From contig NC_135565.1 in the NCBI RefSeq assembly GCF_964340395.1, positions 11,044,242 through 11,066,741 of the forward strand: a stretch of DNA of 22,500 nucleotides. Reading direction: 5' to 3'. A program made the translations under genes and the position numbers. A model generated the notes under the pieces. It ran no database searches and was not told where the DNA came from. It worked only from the letters and a program-made list of their open reading frames with translations. Every line of letters begins with the position of its first letter. Position 1 is the first letter of the stretch. The stretch is from Glandiceps talaboti (lineage: Eukaryota > Hemichordata > Enteropneusta > Spengelidae). This document shows positions 1 to 12,800 of this stretch, in pieces.

Positions 1-38
1 GCTAAAGGACGAACCCAATTATACTCAAGCAGTTTGCC
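1..38 (+). pseudogene. Possible decayed remnant of an A-type ankyrin exon
   Basis: The first bases resemble the 5' half of the A2 exon (8440-8547): both contain a near-identical AAAGGACGAAC / AAGGGACGAAC segment followed by CAAGCAG. A two-base gap relative to A2 breaks the frame, and no donor GT follows at the expected distance. It lies about 175 bases upstream of the intact A1 exon. I infer a non-functional relic of an A-type exon; chance similarity over about 32 bases is possible. Confidence 0.3.
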
Positions 39-212
39 ATCATTACATTTAATTTCAAAGTTGACATTCGCTAGAAAAACTGTATAATGGAACATACATG
101 TTCTTATATGTATTTCTTTATTTGTAGAAACAAAAACAACCACTACTTTTCATGTTAACATTTAAAGTGTACGTGTGCAGGCATATTCCAATATGTGTTT
201 ATTGTATTATAG

Positions 213-320
213 CCGGATATTAAGGGCCACACAATTCTTCACCATGAAGCAGGCGTTGGTGAAAAAAGTGTCATTCAACTGTGCCTAGAACTTGATGCAG
301 ACGTCGACCGAAAAGATAAG
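213..320 (+). CDS. Exon 1 (type A1): ankyrin repeat, 36 residues
   Basis: Acceptor TTGTATTATAG and donor GTAAGA flank a 108-base open frame. The translation starts [19 protein letters not shown] and ends with a DADVDRKDK hairpin. The usual TPLHxAA is replaced by TILHHEAG. It matches exon 11 (A2) at 20 of 36 residues and has the same 36-residue length, which marks it as the first exon of block 1. It is residues 1-36 of the visible protein. Confidence 0.9.
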
Positions 321-2621
321 GTAAGAATTGTTTTTGTAATTTGAGTTTTTGCAACTTCGGGGCCAAATTGCCATACTTTCGGCATTCGGAAAGATATTTC
401 TCTGTCTTTTTTAGCCTATAAACACCAAACTACATAATATTTTCAACAAAAGGAAATGTTAAATTAAGTTACAGTTGTACGCCAATCATTGAATGTATTA
501 TGAAAGCCCACACCAAAGCAGTCAGTGCTGACTTTAATAATTACACAGGCACCTAATCAATCCTGTAGCTGAAGAGATCGAAAACAGCGTCCGCTCAACA
601 GCAACTGCCTATCAACCAACATAATATACAAGGCACAAGTCACATCAAATAGCAACAACACAAAACTCTACTTTGGGCTAATAAAGAACACGTTTAAACA
701 GCGATTTAATATCTATATATCTATTGCTACTAATTTCTCTTAATCATGTCACCATTCAGTCACATAAGTGTAAAGGTTTAATGATAAATAATTAAAGTGA
801 AGTACCTAAATAGTTCATTTTAAATGACTTAGTGTAACATTTATTGATGAGTTGTTATCATAAAATATTATACATTTGATTTGATATTCGACAGAATGGA
901 AGAACCCCCCTTTTCTACGCAGTGGAGCAAAATAAGGTGGAAAATGTTCAGATATTACTACAATCAGGAGCAAACCTCATACCAAGGACAGAGGTCAGCA
1001 GCTTCTTTCCTTTATTTCATTCATTTATAAAAATTCTAAGCAAATAATGTAGTTGTACATGAGAGAGTAGGACCAGCAAGAAGAGTGGATATTATTACAG
1101 AAATTCCGTACATCTTGGCAATACGTGTTTGATGCTAAAGTACAGACTTATAAAAGTCATAATTAAGCACAGAACATGTGATACAATTGGGCACAAAGCC
1201 ATGAACAAATGTGTGCCGTAATGAAGCATTTACATATGTTACTATTAGTCACCAATATCATCTTTTCAAAGACGAAAAACTTGCAGAGGCATTCGGAAAG
1301 TACGCTTGTAGTAGACCTGCCGTGCGTAATTGCATTATTGCATTTTCCTGCTGGTATTTTAGATATTACTGTGGTGGTTAAGTCTTCGGTTTTCTTAGAC
1401 ACAAACTGAAACGTTTTTTACATGTTGATAAAACAGGGATAAGCTATTGAATTGACGTTGGTTTAATTATAGTCTCAGCATGGAGGCGTTGCAGAGTTTC
1501 ATGGACAATAATTCAATGCACAACAGAGGAACCACTATCCCCCACTAACCTGTATAATCAACCACATCGAAGAACAATATTTAATGTGCTAATTTCAGTA
1601 AACCGAAGGCTCAGTTTCAGTACCAGTGTCGTATCCCATATAACCATATTTATATATATAACAATGTATAATAATCTGAGATAACTAAATAATTTGCAAA
1701 AGATAGATACATGTGTAAAATGTTTGTTATTGTACGCTTTACACACTTTTTAGCTTTTTTGCAATGTTTTGTGTTACAAACAAAGACTTTGCCTATGTTG
1801 TTTCACATTGATTTTTCAAGCAGGACGTTGTGATAAAATTGTTTTATAATTTAAAAATTCAAAACAAATATCCAATTATCATCCATATGGCCACCTTAAG
1901 CTATATTCTCCAATACGAATGCTTGACATTTTGTTAAATCATTTTGAGACACTTTGGCAGAGAAGCGGTATACCTTTATATGAATACTCCACAACGATAT
2001 ATACACATATCAACATTTATGCTTTGTATATTCCTGTTAAATATTTTCACAATTTATATTCAAATTCAGTACCGTTGAAATATGTGACTTCAAAGATGGA
2101 GAATTAAACTGTCAAATACACAGTACAGATCTAATTTCGGTATAAAAATCTTTTAAATAAAGGCTTATGTACTTCAATATCCAATTTCAATATATCGCAC
2201 TTACAGACACTGTTTTATTAACCAAATCATTTACAGTACGAAAACGTACCAGTGGAGAATTTGTTAGAGTGTTCCGATGCAGTGGATGATCACCAACCAA
2301 GCCTAGCATATAGTTCCTGTGATCATCCAATTTATCTAGCTGCAAAAATGTATGATAACCCAAACTATATCAATACGCTGAAGGAAGCTGTGGTTGATAT
2401 AGATGAACAGTGTAAGGTAAATGACAACCTCCAATGTCAAAAATGACTATTATAAATCAGATGTAAACTGAACGCCATCCGTAAGGATTTCTGTTTCTAT
2501 ATCCGTTAATATCAAATTTTATACCAAATTATATGCAATTTGAAGAATTGCTAAAAAAATATTAATAATGAATAAAAACTCCACTATCAAGCCATATCAG
2601 ACATCTATGTATGCTTTGTTA

Positions 2622-2666
<45 letters not shown>

Positions 2667-5600
2667 TATGCATACATGCATACATTGAATGCAAATAATA
2701 CATCTCAAATAATTTGACTCACTTAGGATGGGTTAACACCACTTCAAATTGCCGCGCTTAGAGGGAAGGATAACATCATTCGGATATTACTTGACAACAA
2801 TGCCAGGATAAATGTTCAAGATGAGGTATGTGGTTACTTATTTGTGTTTTGAAACTGTAAGGTACTTATATATAATACCAAAGTATAATTCCACAACAAA
2901 TGTCGATTTGCTATTATCATTGCGTTCCTGTATTCAATCAAGTAGTAAATTCGTAAGAACACATATTTATACAGATTAATGCACTAACTTAACTTGATAA
3001 AGGTTTACAATCACTGCCAATGTCTTGTATCTACTATACCAAAGTAAACTGTCGAGTTGTCATCTTCACTCCCCAGTTCTGCATCCCTATAGACGTGATG
3101 CTTCATTCTTGTGTACACTCACGTTGCAAACGATTGAACGTTGTTGCGACATTGAAACCATGTAAAATAACCTTCTGTTGGAGTTGGTATGACACCGTTG
3201 TGAACCTTCCATTGAATTTAACAATGTATTTAGCTTATATGCGTTATATGTCATTTTAAAGTCAACATATTTATATTGTTTTATTACCAACAGAAACAAC
3301 GGAGTTCACTTCATCACGCTGTCTTAAGCAATAAATATGATACAGTCAAACTTCTTATTGACAGAGATGCTGATGTAAACCTCGTTGACGAGGTAAGATA
3401 TTACGGGGAAACGTAAGAACACAACTTCATTTACTTGTCACCATGAATTCAAGCATGGACGTTTTGCTAATACATTCACAGGTCAACCGTTTTGATGCAA
3501 TTCAAACAGATGTTCTTTATCACACAAATACGGCGCAGTCATCATGGACGTCATCCCCTTGTGCTCTCAAACAGGATAGGCCAAAACCCCAAATCACTGA
3601 GTTCTATTTTCCTGTTATGCTCAGAATGATTTCTTTCTTCCTATCAACCGTCTAGGATCAAAATCTTCGTAAAATGTATGTAGATGTGGCACTCAATGCA
3701 CACATTACTATTTTGGTTGGCAGAAAACTAATTAAGATAATACCGGTTAAGAATCTATGATATATGATATGACCTTACGATCGCGATGGCTAATTTTAGA
3801 TTTATGAATTAACCTCTCCAATAGCCTAATTGATATTGGCATCTGGACGCCATATCTTATAAGTATGTCGAGAATATGCTGCAATAAGACATTTTAGTGA
3901 AGTTATATTCAAACTTGTTTAACCAATAATGACTTGTCGGTTTAATGTTCCAAATATCATGGCATCAATGTTAGCATTATTTATTTGATTCTTAGCCACT
4001 ACAATTAGACTCGCCTTTGACTCAATGATGTATCCATTCGTGGATCATGCGCCTATCAAGGCGTATGGTGATATAACACAAACATTAGTTAATGTAGTAG
4101 GAGTACATCTAATCACATAGATATAACATGATTCCAATCAAATAAGTAATGCAATCATTTTTTCACTCCGTGTTATAGAATAATAAGACACCACTGTTTT
4201 CTGCTGCTGAAAGAAAGTTTACAGATTCTGTTCGAGTTTTGTTAAGAGCAGAGAGCAAAATTCACACATGTGTGGTGAGTATATAATTATTTCATGCCAA
4301 ATGGTGAAATGAGTCTCTAATTTAATTGTGTAGTAGCTAGGCTGAATCATGAAGAATTTCCGTGTTGAACATTTTGATATTAAACTTATACAGAAATATG
4401 TATCTATTACTTTTGCATAGAGTAACCACAGTAAGAGATAGTTATTCTGATTAAAGTACAAGATGATCTTTGACCCTGAATATTTCCTTCTTACTTTTAA
4501 CTCAGACTGTATTTCAGTTTTCCAAAACAATTCAAAGTAACAGAAGAAGTTTAACACTTCTATTTCTGTGGTGTAAATTACCGTTTTACTTTGATGGATT
4601 AGTACGGAGTTGATGATGTATATGTACGTGATACGTCTATCGCCTTCGTAAACAATTTTGAAAAAGCTATCTAAAACAGTGGATATATCAAGCATACTGG
4701 GGTACATTGGTATAGGCTTAGTTTCGGCACTAGATTTATCCCGAATGCATTGTACCCAAGAGGTTAACAACATAAATGAAGGCTTCAATTTCTGTACATT
4801 GTCGTTATTATAAGATTTTTTTGTGATCGATCGTTCGAGAAAATATTCTATATTCGGGCCACATCTAAGTATAACTAATTCAAGATCAGATCATTCGGCT
4901 GCTATATGTAAGTTGTACCAACATTCGCGATTACTGTGATTGTATTATTGAAATATTTCTTACATTTATAGAATGGAAATTGTTACCACAATTCTTAGTT
5001 TAATCGAGGTATGGATTTATCAATTACATCTTTACATGGTGTATATATTGTACCCTCTAGCATTTGAGTTAATATTTATTGAAGTTAATCAAATAACAAC
5101 ATCGTTTAAATATATCGTTGCATGTTCTTTCAAGATGAGTTCACATAATATTGGACAGATATTTTGGGCAGCTGAGAATCATTTGACTCATATTGCGTCA
5201 GCACTAAATGTTCGCGAACATTACATTAATGAACATGTGCAGGTAACGTAATATTCCTTTTATTTGTCATGTAAGCTTATGCAATTGCACAAAGGTCTTG
5301 ATCTAATAATTGTGCAATGTCCATTCTATCGATTAGTCTACACGTGATCCCACCTTATAGATAGAACGTCGAATATTTTTGGAAGGCATAAAAAGTTTGA
5401 CAAATTATTTAAAATGGTGACTTGTCAAGCTATCATATTGATTCATTGATTCATAAAATGCCTAGTTATGATTGCTTGTTTAATAATAATAGTTATAGCT
5501 TCCTTCCTGATATGGCTCATAAGAATAAAATGTACAAGACAAAATAAAAAGAAATCAAAATCACGCAAGACATCAAAAAAGCAAGTAAAAGCACTAGTTT

Positions 5601-8600
5601 TGTTCACCAATATGTGCAGTCATTGAATTACCAATATTTTGAAGTATAGAAAATGTAGGATTATGTTAGACCATGTACATATTATTTTCACGTCCAGTGT
5701 GGTCGTTTCAAAATATGCTTTATATGTAGGTCGTCAGTTGATTGCTCTTTGAAATAAACAAATAACATAGACTTCTCGTATTCAAATCACATAGTGTAGA
5801 AATGTGTATATATGTACATAGTGTGAAACTGTATTGCTAGGGATTAAAGTTGTATTGCATGCTTTCTCTAAAAGAATGGAAAACCGTGTCTTCATGTGTT
5901 TGCTGAAAATGGGGACACAAAAGCTGTTAGGATAATGCTGGAAAATGGTGCTGACTGTAACAGCTACTGTGAGGTAATGTACACAGTTTGTCATATCAGA
6001 TGTTTTGCATATATATATGATATCACCGCAGACTCATCAGTCACTTTCCCTTACGTATTCGTGCCAGTAAAATCGAGCAGTCGTGGCTAAAAATATTTTT
6101 TACAACAGATATATCTCTATAATTGCATATTTAAAAGAAACCCAAATGACTATATTGGGAGTCTAATGTCAACGTAATAATGATGTGTATGATGAATATT
6201 TATTCCAGAATGGCTTCACGGCTTTGTTTTATGCTGCAAAGGAGGAGCATAAAGAAATTGCCAAAATATTACTAAAGAAGACTCAAAGATTACACAAGGA
6301 TACCAAGGTAAATCGCAATGCCTTAGTGACGTTCTTTTTGTTCATGAAATTCCCCGCCATTAGACACAGCCTTTCTGTTTGATACACCCACGCAGAAACC
6401 AACAAGAAACTGAAAACGCTACACTTTAAAGACAGAACTGCCCTATATAAAGAGGATTATGTCTAATCTATGCAAATGCGGGAAATTCAAACTGCTGTAC
6501 AGAGCACTAGCTTCTTGTTTTCAACATTTTGTCTGTGCTCCGAGAAACACACAGATCATGTATCATGTACAAATTGTTCGTGAATGTCGTAGGATGGTAA
6601 CTTAAAAATCAGTCTATTTGTTTCATAGAATGAAAAAAAAAATTCCAAATGAGACAAATTCCCCTGCAAACAGCTGCTTAGATTGTGTGTCATTCAGGAT
6701 TATTCAAATATGTGGCATTTGCATGTGAAAAACCCAGATATAGGGAATGTTTATATTTTGGTGATTAATTGCCAGTGAGTCATCAAGGGTTCTCCGCCTC
6801 CAAACATACAGTCAGTCATATGCAAAATAGGGTCCCAGGCGCCGCCAATTGCAAGATTGAATGAATACAGTTTCTTGCTACATTTTGTCTAAGTGAAATG
6901 AACTTCAAATCCATTATATTGGCATGGAGTTGAAATATATGTAAATGGTTTATTTCATTTAGCAAAAAAAATGCTATCTTGTTATTGAAGTGTGGCATAT
7001 GCAGGTGCGCATGCTTGTTGGCTTCTACGTGGTTGTATCAAACAGAAAAGCTGCATACTATTTTGAAATTCACTGTACTTGTATATTTTCCCAAATAATT
7101 GGTTGTTAGAAATGTTGGTTAACATAACGATATACACGGGTTATAGCACATGACTAACAAAATGATGTAGAACTTTAAAATGACGTTGGACTCATTGAGA
7201 CACCATGCGTATCCAGATTTCAAACACTTCTTTAAAACTCGTCTTGCCTTTTGCCATTAAAAGAACCTAAATTATTCCAGCGTTCTAGAATTCTGACATA
7301 AATTGCAAATTTTATGTGCACTCAAAAAGTACCCCATAGAATTATGTATACGGGTTGCTTTACTAATATATCACAGCTCTTATAGTTACTAGCGATGATT
7401 AGACATGTTATTGTAAGTAGTTATAGCATACCATGGCTAATTCTTCACATACCATGGCTAATTCTTCACACAAATCTAAGATATCGCAGATTCTTCCAGA
7501 TCTGGCACACACTCTTTTATCTTAAAATATAGCTTCTTTCATGCAAATGATCTTTAAATATTTTAGCTTACACACCTTGAAAGTATTATCGCTTATCACC
7601 CAAAGTTGTCTGATATATAAATTCTTTATAATATGTTTTATTACAGAAAAGCATTCTACACTATGCAATATCCCAATACTATCGAACAGTTGCATTCATT
7701 TTAAAAGACATAGGTCTTGACGTCAACGAAGTAATAGAATACGATGAGAAGGTAGGAAGAATGTTGCAATGTCAATGAAACTATCTTAACAAGACACCAT
7801 GAACTCTTTGTTCCTGTAACGTCTTGAATATTTGGTAGTGATTAAACACTGTAAAAGATTTCGGTCATACAAAAATACACAATAACGTCATGCAAAAATA
7901 CATAATGATGACATACTAGCATAACATGATCCATATGAAATAGGGGTTTATGTACAGCATGACCATGTGAAATTGCTAAATTAAATATTTAGATTAATTT
8001 AACTGGTGCATTGACTTATATTTGTTATGTTGATTGCTATGGCATTTGGTTTTTACTTGCAAATGTGGGGAAATAGCATTAGCACATGTGATACATTTCT
8101 GTCAGTATATGTCTTGCTATTAAATTGGCATATAAGGCGTGACATTAGGCCAGCAGTCTCTGAAGTGAGCTTCAGAAACACGTGAATTGCGTTTGTATAA
8201 AATAACTAGCCTTTGACTATGTATTAAGTGTCTTTGCCTTGTTTGGACAAAAGATGCCATGATATTGTTTATTATATATATCATTTCATATCACATCACA
8301 TCATTTATATCATATTTATCATATATCATGTCATAACTCATATATCATATCATATCATATCATATCATATCATATCATATCATATCATCATATAACGTAT
8401 GATATCACAATAATATTGTATTATTATATTGTATCTAAGCATGAAGTTAAGGGACGAACAATCCTACACTATCAAGCAGGCGTTGGCGAAAGATCGGTTG
8501 TTGAACTTTGTCTCGAAATTGGTGCCGACATCTGCAAAATCGATCAGGTATTTGTGTCTTTCTTGCTGTGCATTATTTTAACAAATTCAGAACTCGTACG

Positions 8601-9820
8601 TATCCAAGTCAAGTGAGCAATTGCATACGTCTTGCAAAGTGATACTTATTTAATAATATAATTCAAGATAACCTTTCATTTCAGTAGCCACAAATGACAC
8701 ACCAACTATATTGTCTGAAGTTGCTAGAGATGATTTCAATTGAATGGTTAATGATATGCATTTCGTATACCACATAGTCCAAATTTCCCATGTCAGTATC
8801 CTGCCAATAGTTCGACGGACTTTTGATATCACAAATTTAAGCCGTTATTTTTTTATATTTAAAATCCTTTACTGGCAACCCAGCTTTTGAATAAAAATGC
8901 TAGTTTCTTATACCATTTTACAAACAATACACATACCTTTGCTTTCTACTTTACCTTGTATGTTAATTAGCTGACTGTAGATTTAGGCATATATATACCA
9001 CTTTAAAATGATGAAGCATTAGTGACTTATTACACTTTGTAAGGTAGTCGTGATTAGGAATGTGATAATTTATGGAAAACACGTGTGTTTCTTTCACAGA
9101 GTGGGAAAACACCTCTATTCTATGCGGTGAAGGAAAACAAGGTGGAAAATGTTCAATATTTACTAAAATCGGGGGCAAATTTCATACCAACTCAAGAGGT
9201 AAGACTTTATAGTCGTGCTAATAAACATAGAACTAATGGATCTTCCTCCAAAATGAAAAGTATATTTTCGTGAACAATTAAGCACGGGCATACATATTAT
9301 TAGCGTTGACCTTGACCTCATATTCAGGGTCATCAAATTGCTCAATAACTTTGGGAGTTTTATACTAAGGGGCATCATTTATGTGTGAACACCCACATTT
9401 TCACACTATTCAAACACGAACTCTTGAACTTTATCGCCATCTCCAAGGTCAAATCGCAATTTCAATATAATGTTTGAAATATTTTTAATAAGGTCTATAT
9501 TTGTTTTCTTTTTTAGTAACATATCGTTTATTTTCAATGTATTACAGTATGAAAAAGTAACAATTGCTCATACATCAGGAACAACGGATACTCAAAACGA
9601 ACCACACCAAAGGCCAGAGTATACTTCGTTTCACCATCCTATTTATCTAGCTGCTGAGAAGTATAAGTACTCACCGTACGTCAAGGTGTTGCAAGCTGCT
9701 GGGGTTAATATCAATGAAGAATGCAAGGTAAACCTGACATAAAAATGATTGTGCACAATTATCGAAATAAAACAGCAATGTCAATAACATAATGAATACG
9801 AATTGTGTATCCATCCATCC

Positions 9821-9851
<31 letters not shown>

Positions 9852-12800
9852 CATACATACATACATACATACATACATACATACATACATACATACATAC
9901 ATACAATCAAACACACTTGCCTGCCTGCATACAAAGAGACAGACAAACACAGACAAATAGACATACAGCAGGACGGATGGATGGATGGATGGATGGACGG
10001 TCGTGTTGCCTTTAATGTTCTTCAAGTGAAATCGATGTTTTCAGGAAAAAAAGTGTCTTGTTCATATTCGGTTTTTAATAATCAAAATTATCGAACAAAG
10101 TATTGTACACATCTAGCATACGTCTAATATACCTTTGATCATAAAATATTTAGTGTCGGGATTTTTTCTAACTCTTCTTAAAAGATGTTCACAATATAAT
10201 GCCATTTATGTATTTATGTACTTATCAACGTTGTGGCATATCGAGAAATAACTCCTTTCCTTATAATTCTCTACAACACAGGATTTTTTAACACCACTTC
10301 AAATTGCTGCCCAGAGAGGAGAAAATGATATCATTCGTATTCTTTTAGACAACAACGCCGGAATTAATATTCAAGACAAGGTTTGTAACGCTAACGTGCA
10401 ATTGCTTGAATTCGTGAATAACAAGATCGTTCAGTATACAATAACCAACAATTGTTTTAGGGACACTATTAATCATCTAAGGTCAAAGCATAGAGAAAAA
10501 GTCTACATCTCGATTTCAATATGTGTTTCGGATAGTAAATGATCGCATAATGACTGTCCTTCCTAAAATATCATATTTCCAAGTTTTTGTTATACAACGG
10601 ATGTCACTAAATTGATTATTAGTTTTTGCTTGATGGGTAATTATTAACAATTTTTTTCACAGGATAAACGAAGTGTGCTCCATCATGCGGTCGTAAAAAA
10701 CCAATGCGCCACTCTCAAACTTCTAACAGACAGTGGAGCAGATACAGACCTTGTTGATACGGTAAATTTAAATATAAGCAACGTATGGTGGAGTGATTTT
10801 TGTTTACAATGCACTATCGATAGCTATGTAGTAAACCGAAGATAATGGTACATTTCTGATGCAAAAGAATCACGTGTATCTAAGTTTAATTAGACATGCT
10901 AATTTTATGCAGAACAACTTTTCTCATTTAGTAGGTGTAATTTCTTGTTAATGTTCTTTATTCGGGTAATTGAAAAGGTGCGGTTATTTGGTACCATCTC
11001 ATGAAAATTATTTTGGCGCAGTTTTTCAGCTGCAAGTTTTCATAGCAGTATTTGGCATGTTTGCAGTTTGGAAAGTAGGTTTATTCACCTTGAAATCAGG
11101 ATGTGCTTCGTATTGTCAGTTTCCGGATATCCTTTTTGACAATGTTAGCATCTGATACAGATCAACGTGGCAATGTAGTTTTACACGTGAAAGTCCAAAA
11201 ACTATAGGATGTTCGATATTTATTTCAAGGGTTCATATATATGTTAACGAACGTCATCTAGTAAGATAAACGATCGATAGGCATAAATGTGGTTGGATGG
11301 ACTCCTACTTCAAGGATGCATAGTCTGATAAACGATAGATAGATAAACGCCTGTCAACGCTCTGTTCATCGGAGTAACAAGAATTTAAGCATGATCTTGT
11401 TTTATCTTCTAAAAGGAAAACAAAACGGCATTATATTTCTCCGCTGAAAGAAACCTTTCAGAGAGTGTGCGTATTTTGCTGTATGCCAGAAGTAAAATCA
11501 GCAGTGAAGTTGTGAGTACACATGTAGAATTCGTACAATAAAATGTCATATATTATTTCCTTATTATGTCAGCCATTCGTGGGTAACAACGTGTTTGGTG
11601 ATATGCATTTGATAAACTCAGTGTAAACAAACAGCTCAATCATCAAATGAAATAAACGAATGATAGAAAAAGCATAATTGATACTTTACTTTATCGTATA
11701 AATATTTTTTTAAGTATGAATTACTAATTGAAGTCGCCAATATTGAAACTTTCTAAATATATACTACCAGACAATTTGCCAGATACTGTCATGGAATGTT
11801 ATGCATATAATTAGTTTAGGCTAGTATCTGGCTGTTTGATACAAATTGAAATATTTCGTTTTTTCTCGTAGACAAGAAAAGAAAATATATCACAGATTCA
11901 TTGGGCAGCAAAGAAGAATCTTCCCGACATTACTTCAGCACTGAAAGGAGGTGGTATAAATATAGATGAATATGTTGAGGTAAAAACAATTAATGTCCTT
12001 ATAGTAATGGAGCCTTCAGTATTTACTGGGGCAGGGGAATTTGTGGACTCGCTTTTTTACAAATCGGCTCTCGGGTGAGGACCATATTTCAGAAAATAGA
12101 ATTAGGGTCGCCATTTGCCTTTGACTCTCTGAATTGCCTAACATTGCATTATTTTGTGCTTTTTTGTCATCCCATTGTTGCCAACGGTTCCAAATCCTAT
12201 TGTTACCATTCGGGTGAGGGTTAAGTACCCAATAATGTAGCCTATATCAATCAATCAACATGCTGCTGGTGGTGGCAACCATTGCTATGGATAAATTGTC
12301 GGTTGGGGTGTGACGATCGGAGTCAAAAGGGCCAATATATTATTGCAGGTGTAAAACAGGAACAGTTGGTCAAGAGTTTGCAACAGCCCGAGTCTAATCC
12401 CCCCTCTTGCAATTATTACTGAAGGCTTCCTAACATATTTGAACGGCACATGTGATTGCATAACTTGTGACACAGCAAAATTATTTAAAATCTAATCTAG
12501 TGTTACCAGCTTACTTAAGATATACGCTTCGCTGACATATTTATTCACATTTTCTTTGACTTAATATGAACGATCGAACAGTCATAATATAAAAGAAATT
12601 ATGCGGTGATGTCAGTTGTGTAATGTGACCCTCCCCTAATCCCATCGAAGTAAATGTAAGTTGTGTCATTTTTAGAAAATGGCAAATTATAAAGAATTTG
12701 CTTTTAACAGATCCTTTTGAAGTCGAACCAGCTTTACTTTGCATTACCAACACATGGACAAAATCCACATTATGAAATTGAAAACTCACAAAAAGTAACA

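Larger units (their letters stand above)
9728..10281 (+). other. Intron 13 (554 bases)
   Basis: It holds the CATA and GGAT microsatellites. Its start, GTAAACCTGACATAAAAATGA, resembles that of intron 3. Confidence 0.8.

Noticed and set aside
3020-3299. Overlapping 79- and 70-codon frames on opposite strands
   Set aside because: No family pattern, no start or splice context, and they run into exon 5 in the wrong frame or strand.
5135-5137. ATG at the start of exon 7 as a translation start
   Set aside because: It directly follows a good acceptor AG and aligns with an internal ACA codon at the start of exon 17.
7752-8439. Gene boundary between block 1 and block 2 (two tandem genes instead of one)
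   Set aside because: The flanking exons have internal-type splice sites and continuous phase, and no first or last exon, stop or poly(A) cluster is seen. It cannot be excluded without transcripts.
9300-9455. TGACCTTGACCT and AAGGTCA as nuclear-receptor half-sites
   Set aside because: Short motifs in an intron with no supporting context; expected by chance or as part of an old repeat.
9759-10127. Open frames of 70-111 codons encoding (TYIH)n or (MYVC)n
   Set aside because: They are translations of the CATA microsatellite in both directions; they have no splice or coding support.
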